Positions 38,247 to 49,700 of a stretch of DNA of 64,000 nt are shown piece after piece (positions within the stretch are counted from its first letter, which is position 1; each line of letters starts with the position of its first letter). A program made the translations under genes and the position numbers. This DNA is from Roridomyces roridus (Eukaryota; Basidiomycota; Agaricomycetes; Agaricales; Mycenaceae). A model generated the notes under the pieces. That model was given only the letters and a program-made list of their open reading frames with translations. It was not told the origin of the DNA and searched no databases. The stretch spans positions 47,196 to 111,195 of the forward strand of contig JARKIF010000110.1 in NCBI GenBank assembly GCA_029378245.1, in the 5' to 3' direction.

Positions 38247-40278
38247 CCGTCTAGATGGACCAACGCGTGAAGATTCCACCCCCTCTTCAATCACGCACGC
38301 CCGCAGACCCAAACGCAGAATACCGGGATCTGGAATCGTCTCTGACATTAGGGCACGCTTGCCTTTCTACGTGTCTGACTGGTTGGATGCCTGGAATTAT
38401 CGCGTCGTTCCCGCAAGTGCTCTAATCTTCTTTGCCAAGTGAGTATGGCCGACAAGCGACCCGGCCCGGTCCCTCACTCTGTTCAGTGTATTACCAGGGA
38501 TTGCGTTCAGCCTGGATCTCATAGAGACCACGGAACAGTACGGCGTCTCTGAAGTGCTACTGTCGTCTTTTATGGCGGCATTCGTCTTTTCGGTCTTTGG
38601 GGCACAACCTTTGACCATTGCCGGAGTGACCGGTACATCCCTCGTGTCTCGTTACTTCTGCACCTTCAACGCACGAAACAGGCCCCATCACCGTGTTCAA
38701 CAAGACAATATACAACATCGTAACGAGCAGTCATGATCGACCGGATTACTTGCATTTCGTCGGGTGGGTGTACCTATGGGCGGCTATACTCCACTGGATA
38801 ACAGCAGTCCTCAACTGTGAGTTGTTTTACTCCCTGGTCTGCCTGACTCAGTTGCCATCTAGTCTGTAATTTCCTCAAATATGTTACGCTGTTTTCGTGC
38901 GACACGTTTGGATTTTATGTCGCATGGGTCTATTTGCAATACGGTGCGGTTTTTCGACTGAATAGGCTACGAAACTGAACCTGTGCAGGCGTGCAAGTTA
39001 TTACCAGGCAGCTTGAGAGCAACGCCCAAAACGCCCCGGGCCCACTCGTGTCCATAATTGTGGCGTTGTTGATGCTCTGCACTGCGTTTCTCTTCCAGAG
39101 CCTCGCTGGGCAAAGCTATTTTCACCGACATGTGCGGCGTTTCCTCGCGGACTATGGAATGCCTATTTCGCTCATTGCATCATCCGGCATGGCCTATTGG
39201 GGGCGTTTCAATGCGGCGAATGCGGTGACGCTACCAGTCGGTGGAGCGTTCCAGGCAGCCGGCGGCCGAGAGTGGCTGGTTAGATTCTGGGAGCTCGATG
39301 GCAAATGGGTCGGAATCGCGTTCCCCTTTGGTTTCATCCTCTGGGTTCTTTTCTTTTTCGATCATAATGTGTCCAGCCTAATGGCGCAAGGAACCGAGTT
39401 TCCGCTCCGAAAACCGCCCGGTTTTCACTGGGACTTTTTCCTACTCGGAATCACTACTGTGGGTCCCCAACTATCGCGTTAACCGAGCTGAACGATTGCC
39501 AGTTTATCGCTGGACTTATAGGAGTCCCTGCCCCGAATGGGCTGATACCACAGGCTCCCATACACACCACGTCTCTTCTGGTTATGGCTCACGTCAAGCC
39601 GGAAAAGGACGACGTCGAGCGTAAATCTCCGGAAACGGAGCCGACCCTAGATTATACCGAACGACCCATTGCTGTTGTGGAGCAGCGGGTATCTAACCTT
39701 GCTCAAGGAGCTCTGTGTTTGGTTCTACTGACCGGACCATTCCTCCACGTCTTGCATCTCATTCCACGAGGCGTCTTGGCTGGCCTTTTGTGAGTTTCCT
39801 CCTGGGCTGTAGTATTCTCGACTAATGTATTACAGTTGGTATATGGGTGCGGACGCTCTTCGCGGGAACGGTATCACGAAAAAGATTCTATACTTTCTAC
39901 GCGATCGAAACCTGACGCCATCGGACGAACCTCTACGGCGGGTGCGCAAATCGCGTATCCTACTCTTCATCGGCGTGCAGCTCGTCGCTTTCGGTGCGAC
40001 GTTTGCAATCACGCAGACTGTTGGTGCGTCCATACGGTTGTATGCGTTGGCGGGTGATTGACTGTGGTTCTCTAGCTGCGATTGGATTCCCGGTCATCAT
40101 AATGCTTCTTATACCCCTGCGCGTATTAATCGTCCCTCGCCTTTCTTTTACTGCCGAAGAATTGGCCATCCTGGACGGTCCCACGGCGTCTCCTTTTGTG
40201 AGTGCTGTCATCTTTTGGTGTTCTCCACTCACGTTCTTCAAGACCATGGAATCAGTCGGTGGAGGCTTGGCTAGATAA
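38143..40278 (+). CDS. SLC4-family anion transporter, BOR1-like borate exporter
   Basis: A multi-exon gene for a polytopic membrane protein of about 590 residues. The N-terminal cytosolic part has two copies of MSTSELSNRGS and then LPFYVSDWLDAWNYRVVPAS. The transporter core contains FANVLPGIAFSLDLIE, FSVFGAQPLTIAGVTGPITV, SCDTFGFYVAWVYLQYG, GLIGVPAPNGLIPQAPIHT and RVSNLAQGALCLVLL. These blocks match fungal BOR1 proteins, plasma-membrane or vacuolar borate/bicarbonate carriers of the SLC4 family. The first in-frame ATG after an upstream stop is 38143; a second in the repeat at 38209 could also be used. The C-terminus is short, ending GGGLAR. Confidence 0.9.
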
Positions 40279-40656
40279 TCCACATAAACGTGCCGGTAGT
40301 TGGAATTTGTTATCAATCCCAATAGGCCCGTACTTGGATTGAAATTCAAGAATGGAACGGCGCGACCTGTAACTTTCACACGGACTTGTTGAGCATGATA
40401 CTTACGCGCGCGCTCGAGATGAAACATGGTGGTGAGCTCTCATGCGTACATTCTCCACTAGGACCGACACGAAGGGTACAACCACGTGACCGTGGCTAGG
40501 AGCCTGAGACATTTCGGCCTTGTTACCGGTGGGAATTCCAAGATGCGATCACGATTGCCCCGCTTCCTTGTTCACCTGACCGACATACCCCACATAAATA
40601 CATTCGGCACGAATGGCTAGCGTTGACGACCATACCGACATTTTGTGTGCTCAACC
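40279..40656. promoter_or_regulatory. Intergenic region with E-box, upstream of acyl-CoA synthetase
   Basis: About 380 bp between two plus-strand genes. It contains a CACGTG E-box at 40483-40488, about 170 bp before the next ATG. This is the core site of bHLH factors such as Cbf1-like proteins. Nothing else recognised. Confidence 0.4.
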
Positions 40657-43037
40657 ATGCCACCCGGCGACATCCTCTCCACCTCCACCGGTGTTCTCCC
40701 CCCAATTCCTGATAACTTGACCATTCCCCAATTCCAACTCGACCACACCGAACCTACCCGGCCCCATAGAGATGCAGGGATTCCGTATCTCGTAGACGAT
40801 GCTACGGGGAAAGGCATAGGTTTTGCAGAGGTGAGTTTATTCAAAAGTCAACTCTGGAGTAGTGTTTAAGCTGGGACAAGGCGCGAGAGCGCACACAAGC
40901 CCTTGCGAACGCGCTTTCGTCTTTGTACAAGATCGGGAATGACGACGTCGGTGCGTGGCAGGTCTCTTTATTCTACCTTGGTCTAATGTATCCTAGTGCT
41001 AATATTTAGTCGAAACCACGTCGGTAGGCTGCTTCCATGCCAAGTGCTAGGATCCCGCTCACATTGCAGATTATCCCTTTGCTTTATGGGCTGTCCACCG
41101 TCTGGGTAAGTTCAATGTCCATCTTGACGCGTCGTCACAGCGAATAAATATATCCTAGGCGGTGTGATTTCCCCTGCGAACCCCGATTATTCTCGGGGGG
41201 AGCTGGAATTCCAACTCAGAGCGACGAAAGCATCGCTCATTATCACATACCCCGACGCTATGGACACGGCTGCCGCCGCTGCCAAGGCATACGGCCTCCC
41301 CCTCGATCGCATTGTGGTGTTTTCTGTTGCCGGCATGTCTACGGGAAATTTCGTCACAATAGACACTCTGGTTAAGCGCGGTTTCGGTCTCAAGAAGGCT
41401 CCCGAGTCTAAGCTAAAGCCTGGGGAAGCAAAGACCAAGGTTGCGTTGCTCAGCTTCTCGTCTGGTAAAGTTTCGTGTATTGAGGTAAACTATGTCTGAC
41501 AAATTTTAGGTACTACCGGAACCCCCAAGGCTGTCGCTATACCGCATTTTGCAGTGATTGCCAACGTCCTCCAACTCGCTGCACATAGCAAAATCAATAC
41601 CAACTATATGGACTGGAAAGACCAACGTTATAGACCCGGGGACCGTGCCCTGGCAGGTAATAAACCTTGACTTGCAGTCTGCAAATTCTGATTGAATGAA
41701 ACAGTGCTTCCTTTTTATCGTATGCATGCCAGCTTGCCTGTTTATTGTTGATTGAAACATTTATCAGATATTTATGGGCTAGTTGTCAATTTGCACTTCC
41801 TTTTGTACTGTGGGGTATGTGGTCGATCTCCTCATCTTGAACATATTATGCAACCCCCAATCAGATGAGCATCGTCGTCGTACCCAAATTCCACTTTGAA
41901 GCCATGCTCAAGAGTATCGTGCGGCACCGGATTACGCACCTCATGCTTGTCCCACCACAGGCCGTGCTTTTGTGCAAGGTGCGCTCTCATTCATCGTGGA
42001 TGGATTTACACCTTACATCCGTGTAGCACCCTGTGGTCAAGAACTATGACCTCTCCGGCGTTCGGTACATCATGATCGGCGCAGCGCCGCTCTCGGATGA
42101 GGTGAACCAGCAGATGTTTGCCCTCTTCCCTGACGCGCAGATCGGACAAGGATATGGTATGACCGAGACGTCCACGGTCATCAGTATCTGGCCCATAGAG
42201 AGCAAGAGGGGCATTTCGGGCAGTGCAGGCCAGCTCATTCCTGGTGTTGTTGCACGCATCCTCAAGCCCGATGGCACATTGGGTAAAGTTGGCGAAGTCG
42301 GCGAAGTGACGTTCAAGGCGCCCTCGAACGCTTTGCGGTACTATAACAACGAGAAGGCGTATGTGTTTCTTATTATCAGCAATGGTTGTTTAACCTGTTG
42401 GCAGGACGAAGGAAACGTTCATTGATGGGCAAGTTTCCGGGATCTGTCCTTGAGCTCGTTCTGACAGTACGTCCAGCTGGGTGAGGACTGGGGACGAAGG
42501 AACGATCACCGCCGACGGTCTTCTCTACATTACGGACAGAATCAAAGAGATCATGAAGGTATGTATGATTTTGGTTGTTCGATATCATACTCATTGTCCA
42601 GGTCCGTGGATTCCAAGTTGCCCCAGCAGAATTGGAAGGGGCTTTGCTGTGCGTCATGTTGAAAGCTGTTTTGAGCGTAGTTGACTGTCTTTAGGGATCA
42701 CGCCGATGTATCGGACGCGTGCGTTGTAGGGATTCCGGACGACTACAGCGGCGAGGTACCCCTGGCGTTCATTGTTTTGAGCGCCGATGCGGCCGCCCGG
42801 GTTGCAAGTGACCCGAGCAAGCTGGAGCCGATTCGAGCCGGGATTATCAAGGTGCGACCTACTGCTCTATACTTTCTTAGTGGCCAACTGGTTTGCAAAA
42901 AGATCGCCTACAAGCACCTCGCTGGGGGTGTCGAGTTTGTGGAAAGCATCCCGAAGACGCCAAGTGGTAAGCTGTTGCGCCGCTTTCTGCGGGACAAGGC
43001 GAAGGAGATCAAGCGGCCAGCCAAGGCGAAGTTGTGA
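40657..43037 (+). CDS. Acyl-CoA synthetase, 4-coumarate-CoA-ligase-like (AMP-binding)
   Basis: A many-exon gene of the ANL superfamily, about 580 residues. After MPPGDILSTSTGVLPPIPDN comes the large adenylating domain, with GGVISPANPDYS, the P-loop SFSSGTTGTPKAV, LPFYHIYGL and the A5 core GYGMTETSTV. WVRTGDEGTI and TDRIKEIMKVRGFQVAPAEL mark the hinge. The C-terminal lid ends with IPKTPSGKLLRRFLRDKAKE, which includes the catalytic lysine of A10. It should form acyl-AMP and then acyl-CoA from an aromatic or fatty carboxylate. No C-terminal SKL is present (it ends PAKAKL), though AKL is a weak PTS1-like tripeptide, so peroxisomal targeting is possible. Confidence 0.88.
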
Positions 43038-43082
43038 TGGGATGTGTTTTCCATTAAAGTAGGGATACAAATTACAGGGTAG

Positions 43083-43880
43083 TTAGTATATCTGATGTCT
43101 CGGTCAGACCGAGATAATGAAAGGGAAAGAGTGCGCACCTCGTCAAATGGTCTAGTGTCCTTGAAACAACTCTCAAAGACTTCGTTAACCACCCGTTCCG
43201 CTGTCGCCTGGTCCGGACACATGAAATTACGGGAGACGGACGTGACGGCGCGTCGTCGGACGCAGTCCTGGTGGTGTTTAGTGAAAGCGAGTGAACCTAT
43301 GCGCAGTTCGCGTGAAAATCTACAGTCCCCACTGAGGCTATTTGCCCGAATCTTGGAAAACTCTCAACAAGTACTTAGAAATAAAACGGTCGACGTACCT
43401 CACTGCACGCATGATGCCGCAAATTTGTCCAGTCGACCTTGAACCGGCACTGGTCGAACATATGTATCATTTCATGCACCATCGCATTCTCCATGTGCGC
43501 GTCCCCAAAGAAAACGCCCTGGCACAAGACAATGACGCCCTTTTCTGGGTTGAAGCCGCCGGCAGAGCGTCTGTCGCAAGGACCACATATCATGTTTGAT
43601 GGTGGGAGGTCGCAGCCGGCAGCGCGAAGGTGTTTGAGCATAAAGACTACGGCGGGACCTGCGAGAGTTGACCGTTGAGCGCGTACTGAAGCAGGTAGGA
43701 CGCACTTCGCTCCATGAAGCGAAGTTTTTTCTCCTCGCAAGTCTGGCGAGTCTTGTCCAGGAGATATTCCAGTCTTTCATCCTCGGTGACGCCGAATCCA
43801 GTAGCGAGCATCGCGTTTCTCCGCCATCGTTCAAAGGAAGAGAGCGGTTTCGGTTTGGGCTCCGAATCCGGAGAAGACAT
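43083..43880 (-). CDS. ATP23: Mitochondrial inner membrane protease Atp23
   Basis: A multi-exon gene for a metalloprotease of about 220 residues. The start is MSSPDSEPKPKPLSSFERWR. The family blocks are clear: AAGCDLPPSNMICGPCDRRS, AGGFNPEKGVIVLCQ, and the zinc-binding HEMIH within MENAMVHEMIHMFDQCRF. The last coding triplets are reached through a final intron and read DTRPFDEIY, the family C-terminus. Atp23 matures subunit 6 of ATP synthase and turns over lipid-transfer proteins in the intermembrane space. The ATG lies 43 bp from the next, divergent gene. Confidence 0.92.
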
Positions 43881-43923
43881 GCTTTGTCACGTGCATCACA
43901 ATCCCTCCTGCTTGACCACCACC
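43881..43923. promoter_or_regulatory. 43-bp divergent promoter with CACGTG E-box
   Basis: The gap between the divergent ATG codons of ATP23 and the next gene contains a perfect CACGTG palindrome (43888-43893). A palindromic site could serve both directions. Factor binding is inferred. Confidence 0.45.
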
Positions 43924-44954
43924 ATGCCTGCGACTCCCCTTGTTGACTCCACAAACGCTCTCAAACGGACCCGTTCCCGTTGTGATTTCAAGGGGCCTGC
44001 ACCCAAGAGGCAGTGCTCAGATGACCGCAAACCGCGGTCTCGTTCCGTTGAAGGTATGTTTTCTCTCTACGCGTCAGAGACATTTATACCGACCGCATGA
44101 AGATGAGATACCCATGGGCGAACTAGAGATGACGCTTCGTCACTTGGAAAAGACCGTCGACTATCCTACGCTCAAGAGGCTCACAACAATAGGTAATCAA
44201 CAAACCTCGACGCGTCGTGTATCCGAATAACATGACCAAAGGACGCGACCAATGGCGCGAAATACCTCAAATGGTGCACTCAATAGTCGAACGCGTCAAA
44301 CTACGCGTCGCGGAACGCTTCCAGTGCCGGAAAGGCGAGAACACCAAGATGCTGCAGGCAGAACTATACCTCGAGTGGTTGCTCGAGTTTGAGTTTGTAC
44401 TCGCTGCCGTGCAGGTGTGTATATCCTCAACGCCAAACGACGCGCTTTCAACGCGTTACAGAATGTTCTACGCGCCAAAGTCCCAGTCGCGCCCGGCAAG
44501 GCACTCTTCACCATCCTCTTCCACTTGATCGACCAATACATGACCGCCGTCGACGCTCAGCAAGACGGCTGCGCGTACCGGTCATGGGTCATGACGCTTG
44601 TGGAAGAGGCCAAAGATTCGTCTACGGACGAACGCTCTGAAGAGGCTCTCGCGGACGCTGAAGCCCAACTGAAACACTTTGACACGGTCATGCGTCTCGC
44701 CCTCGCACGATACAAATCAGATTCGCGTTCAGAGGTTGGAAAGGTCGCGCCGGCGATTGGGCAGATGGAGGAGACGTTGGCTAGGGGTTGCTGTTTGCTT
44801 AGTGAGCAGACGGGGCTGGGGGCGGAGACGGAGATGGGTTTCGGTCTATTGCCCACGACTCGGAACGCGATGTTGGGATGGAAGGGACAGGTTCGTTTTT
44901 CTACGCTTTAATCCACTGATAACTGAGTATGCTCTACAGAGAGCCAGCCGCTGA
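43924..44954 (+). CDS. Conserved-looking hypothetical protein, helical
   Basis: Five exons (43924-44053, 44103-44192, 44242-44414, 44462-44890, 44940-44954) total 837 nt and encode 278 residues. The first 45 residues are basic and contain KRTRSRCDFKGPAPKRQ, a plausible bipartite nuclear localisation signal. The rest is predicted helical, with MTLRHLEKTVDYPTLKRL and MLQAELYLEWLLEFEFVLAA. A late glycine-rich stretch reads QTGLGAETEMGFGLLP. I do not recognise a domain. The consistent phase across four introns and the shared promoter with ATP23 support a real gene, probably nuclear, but no function can be stated. Confidence 0.7.
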
Positions 44955-45031
44955 CACGGCCAACGCGGCCAATGTATTTACAGACTCATTTATCACGTGT
45001 GGTACTACTACCTCACTTCAATACACTCATC

Positions 45032-45466
45032 ATGCAAGCTACATTTGAGGACGGAACTGTTCTCGCTCAGTCAGATGAAACAATCGTAGTTGAAGGGAAT
45101 CACTATTTTCCCAATGCCTCCGTCAAGCTGGACTTCTTTAGCGACTCTGAGACACAGTAAGCTTTTGAAAGAAGACGTTGGTTAGGGAAACTGACGGCTG
45201 TACTTAGCACCGTCTGCCCTTGGAAAGGGTAGGTGTTCGGCTGTCTGACTCGAATGTGTCGTTGACTGCAAGTTTTAGAACGGCGTCATACTACCACGCG
45301 ACTGTGAACGGGACCACCGTGAAAGATATTGCTTGGTACTATCCGGAAACGTCCGAGAAGGCCAAGAATATCAAGAACTACGTCGCGTTCTACAAGGTTC
45401 GTGCAAGCTTTGTCTCACAACTCTCCAGCCCACGTTTCGAAACAGAATAAAGTCACTATCGCATGA
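45032..45466 (+). CDS. DUF427-domain protein
   Basis: Four exons (45032-45156, 45208-45228, 45279-45396, 45446-45466) splice to 94 residues. The second exon is only 21 bp and carries the core HTVCPWKGTA across its borders. The rest reads MQATFEDGTVLAQSDETIVV, YFPNASVKLDFF, and ASYYHATVNGTTVKDIAWYY with NYVAFYKNKVTIA. This is the complete DUF427 fold, a small beta-rich domain. DUF427 proteins are common in bacteria and fungi with unknown substrates. The stop lies 40 bp from the convergent TFIIIC gene. Confidence 0.88.
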
Positions 45467-45506
45467 GGGTTGTACATTTATGTATTTTGTATGCAAGAAA
45501 AGCAAC

Positions 45507-48325
45507 TCAATCTTCATCTGAATCAACGTCCATGGCATCGCCCTCGCCCTCGACATCCAGCCTCATGCTTGGAACAGAACAATACGGCACCCTGTCATTC
45601 AAAAAGCGTCCCCAGACCACATCGATCCGACAAAGTCCAGACCCAGTAGCAGAAGCGAGAAGAGGCGTCCCACCAAGCCCCGTGGCCGAGTTCCACACAA
45701 CGCGGTGTACGCCGATCTCTTTCGGCCAAGAAGCAGTGCTCGCCGGAGCGACAAAGGCCTTGTCTTTGCCTTGGACTTTTTCGTCCCGTACGGATTTGGG
45801 CTGTGTTGCGCGGTCTTGAGCCTCCAGAGGGTAAAAGCGCTCCAACATGCGCAACTCTTGCGTTTTGCGGCTGTAGTCCAGCTGGTAGATTTTATGCACA
45901 AAGAAAGGCTACCCATGTGAGCCAAGACAGGAGAGTAGTAGGAGATGCTCACAACGGATCCCCCGCGTCTCGTCGACCTCAAGGCATTCGTTGTACTGCA
46001 CACACCATCTGCGGAACCAACTGCCAGCTGTGGATGGTAATCCGAAGCGCTCAAGCTCTGGGTCGCAGTTAAATCAGGTACGACGAGGGAATCAAACACG
46101 CACCCAAATCGGTCCTTGAGGCTCCATCAAGATATGGCCCCGGCCAAGCATACTCGGAGACACAGAGTACACTTTGACGATGTTCTCGTGATCAATGGTG
46201 ATGGGGCCGCCGCCAAAGGGAGAGTATGTCATGGCGAGGATAACGTCTGACACCCAGATTAGATGGGCGAAAGAAACGACTAAAACATACCTCTCGTCCG
46301 ATTCATAACCGAGCCATGGCCCTCCCTGATATCCGTGACGCACTCCAGCCCGTCATATCCCCCACTAACAATGACCGTTGGATCTGCGTCCGTACGGGGA
46401 GCGCCCGAAGGCAAGCTGGGCGGGGCGCGAATCCAAGTTAGTGCCCGAATAGCAGACTGATGCACAGTCAGGTAGTGAGAGGGGAGGAGGTTGGTTGGAA
46501 GCGTCGGGTCTAATGGCTCAAGTTAGATTGCGGATTCGTGCAAAGAAAACGATTACTCGGTCCGCTGCACTTTGCAAGTGCTTGTCCAAGATGATATACA
46601 GCGATAGTACCTGGTCCAGTTTAGCCACGCTCAGGAAGTAGTTTCCGCAAATACCATTCGACGTCCCAATAGCCACCAATTCACTGTTCGCCCAGTCAAA
46701 AGACCAGCAAACCGCGTCTTCCAATTCAATACGAATCAAAGGCTCAGGGATCCTCACTGCAAGTCCGTTCAATGTGTTTGTAGACCCTGAATACAAGGCA
46801 CACACCAAAGACAGGCGTGGCTGCGTCGTGCCCCGCGGGAGTTGCATCCAATGGATCGGGGACGACGTACACCGAAAACGAGCCGTCTCCAAAGGTACCA
46901 CCGAGCAAGCCGAGTTTACGTGGCCGGATTTGGTCGTCGTCAATCTAGAAAAGATGAGTGCACGTCTTGTTGGTTTGGTGGCGCTCACAGAATCATGCGA
47001 AGGCAGGGGACACCACTTCAAGTCGTGCGCAGGCCCACTGTCAATGCACAGCACCATGGCGCAGTTCAACACCCCCGAGTCCTCTTCACTGGGCGGCGAA
47101 TCGGGATTGGTGGGGCCGAGGGTCCAGATTTGAATGCACGCAGCCGTGGGACGCTCCACCTTGGCACCAACGTCGGGAGAGTGTGATGCCGTGGGGAATG
47201 GCGCCACGGCCAGATATTGAGTGTATGATCGACCTAGATACGATTAATGAATTATTCGGGGGATTGACCGATATTCACCTTCTCTGTCGTCGAAATGGAC
47301 GGGACACCAATCAAGCCCCCACGCTTGAGCTCCAGGATTGAATATATGAGATTTGCTCTCGGGAAAGAATTCGGCTGTTGGAAAATAAGGAAACAAAAGA
47401 CACAAGGTGGATGCCGACGCACAATTCTTTTGGCTCTTGAACATTGGGATTTCGACGCGTTTCTGATCTTGAAGCGGACCGAAAGAGCACGCGACGGGAG
47501 GGGGCGGTCTGAGGTTTCCTTCCTCGGTCGTAACGGTATCAGTGGGCAGAAAACAAGTAGCTTCTCTGAAAAGAACATTGGATGGAGAAGACACAAAAAA
47601 CATCGACCGTACTCAGGAGTGAGAATTGTCCAGCCAGACTTGACTCGTATCCCTTGATGAGTGACTGGTCGTCGAGTGGCATCGGTGGCCGTATCGCCAT
47701 CGTCTGGTAAAGCTTCTTTATACCAACCTCGGTCCTCGACGAGATCCCAAATCGGCCCAGGCCCGACGTTGAATCCCCACGCTTTATTGACCCGCTTCGT
47801 CACTTCAAGGCTATGCGTGAAATTATGCGTCGATGCAGTAGCAGCCGGACCAAACACAGAGTCGGGTTTCGCCGCAAGCCTCTCGACCTGCCCAACACGC
47901 GTGTAAAGAGGAACGGCCCTGTGTCGGTGGTGAACGCTCGGCGTGGGGAGAACATAGATCTGCCTTTTAGAAGTACGCGCGATCCCAGCGCCACTACCAA
48001 GCGACGGCATAAACACATCTGAAGTCTTCTTGGCTGGTTTAGCAGGTCGTTTCTCCTTTGCAGGAGCTTTGCGCGATTTCGGGATAGGAACAGGAACGGG
48101 ATCTTCTTGCTCGAGGGACTCGTCTGCATCGTCATCGTCTTCTTCTTCATCTTCCTCATCGGCACCAGCGACGGATTGAGCGGGAGGCTCAAAATCGCTG
48201 CCGCTGTCACCTTCGTCTACGTTGCGTTTTTTCTTTGAAGGCCCAGCCACAGGCTGTCCGTCTTCATCGTCCAAAGCAAGGGAATAGCTCGGCTGCGATT
48301 TTCTGGGCCGCAACGCTCGAGGCAT
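45507..48325 (-). CDS. TFIIIC WD40 subunit (Tfc6/Sfc6/GTF3C2-like)
   Basis: A multi-exon gene. The N-terminus (MPRALRPRKSQPSYSLALDD) is followed by an acidic, basic and lysine-rich disordered region with long D/E runs. The WD40 propeller then begins, with AWGFNVGPGPIWDLVEDRGW, NPGAQAWGLDWCPVHFDD, CIQIWTLGPTNPDSPP and DLKWCPLPSHD. Later blades continue through VCWSFDWANSELVAIGTSNG. The C-terminal end is acidic (AMDVDSDED). This subunit helps TFIIIC bind the B-box of tRNA genes and recruit TFIIIB. A tRNA gene lies just upstream of it. Confidence 0.82.
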
Positions 48326-48431
48326 GAAGGAACAAACACGGTACAACAACGCGTCGCATTTGATGCAGCTGATCTCGCAAGTTCACGCTCGCTCTGGGCG
48401 AATAGAATCTTTGAGGCCCCTTCATTCTAAC

Positions 48432-48528
48432 TCCTTATTGGTGTAGTGGTTAACATTGGTGCTTTTCACGAAACTTGAGTGTATCTTGACTTGCGCACTA
48501 GCCAAGGGTTCGATTCCCTTATAGGGAA
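48432..48528 (+). tRNA. tRNA-Glu (UUC) with a 25-nt intron
   Basis: The acceptor stem TCCTTAT pairs with ATAGGGA, with one wobble. The A-box region GTGTAGTGGTTAAC and the B-box GGTTCGATTCC are both present. The anticodon stem GGTGC/GCACT brackets the loop TTTTCA-C with anticodon TTC. A 25-nt intron (48469-48493) sits after position 37, the canonical site. The T arm is AAGGG/CCCTT. A TTTT terminator follows a few bases downstream. The two-nucleotide spacer TG and variable loop AGCC are as expected for tRNA-Glu. Confidence 0.85.
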
Positions 48529-48789
48529 TCCCTTTTCCAAGTGTGACCAAGAATTCAAACGCGTCTTGAATGAAACCTTTCTTCATGGCGAGCCTTTTTT
48601 TACACACGGCGTCAGTGTGAACTTGCATGCGCCTAGAGAAAGGCATCTGACCGTTTCCCGCAATCCTACAAATTGCATGTAGATGGTCCCGGTACTCTTC
48701 GCTGGCGCTGGCTTTGCGCACATCGCCTCTTCATGAATGTACATCGCCTGCCTGGCATTGTCTGATAAATTTACAAATAGTACATATTC

Positions 48790-49700
48790 CTAAGCGCTCG
48801 TCGTTGGCGCAGGCTTTTGCGCAGTGGCAATCCGCTTCGCCTCCTCATGAATATCCAGAGCCTGTTTGCTGGTCTGGGTGTAAAAGTCACGGACACGGGA
48901 TCCAAATGGCGAAGACAACGCCCATGAATAATACTGGTGGAAGACCTATTCAGCACGATGAAGACCAGGCTCCACGGGGAATAGCAAGACATACCTCTTG
49001 CGCGGATTTAGAGTAGCCCTTTTGCTCGTCGACGGCGCGGACTTGCTGAATCGTCTCGGTGACCTTGCCAGAGATGGTCTTGTCGGGTCCGAGAGCCTTG
49101 GATCCGACCGTGCTGTCCATGGATTGGATGTACGTGAGGAACCTTTTGGAGATTCCTTGCTTGTTGTCCATCTCGATTGCGCGGTTCAGGATCTGGTCCG
49201 AGAGAACGTATCCCTTGGCGAGGTATTCAGCGGCAACTGCGACGGGTGAGCATAGCCTAGATAACGACGCCCAGCTTACTTCCGGCCCGGGGCTTATCCG
49301 ATTGATCGATAGGGTGTGTGGCGTCTGCATCGTGAGCGTCGTCTTGGTGGTCGACCTCAGAGGTAACAGTCAACGCGTTGCCGTCAAGGGTCCCGGTGTG
49401 GAGCTGGAGACGATGAGCGACGGATGTAAAATAACTGAAGGTAGCGGACCATCAACGCCGTCTTTGCGGCGGACGATTTCTCGAAATGAATTTTCGCAGT
49501 AGGCGGCGTAAATTCGATCTCATTGATCCTGTGCAAGGTTATAGAAAGCCAGGATGCGCAGCGTTCGTCTCACTTTCCGCAGAATCTGCCGGGATATCAG
49601 AATGGATGCAGAGAGAGGGCGCAGCTTACTCAAAAAACGACTTGAGGTGCTCCTCTTTGGTCGATTCGGCGATATTGGCGACGTGTACAGTGTAGGACAT
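48790..49700 (-). CDS. vip1: RRM protein Vip1-like
   Basis: Several exons. The start MSYTVHVANIAESTKEEHLK is the N-terminus of the fission-yeast Vip1 group, opening an RNA-recognition motif. Downstream come AAEYLAKGYVLSDQILNRAI, KRFLTYIQSMDSTVG, TETIQQVRAVDEQKGYSKSA and a C-terminal VFHQYYSWALSSPFGSRVRD. The tail is AQKPAPTTSA. Vip1 is an abundant cytoplasmic protein of unclear role, thought to bind RNA. I read the stop at 48790 from the spliced frame. Confidence 0.82.
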
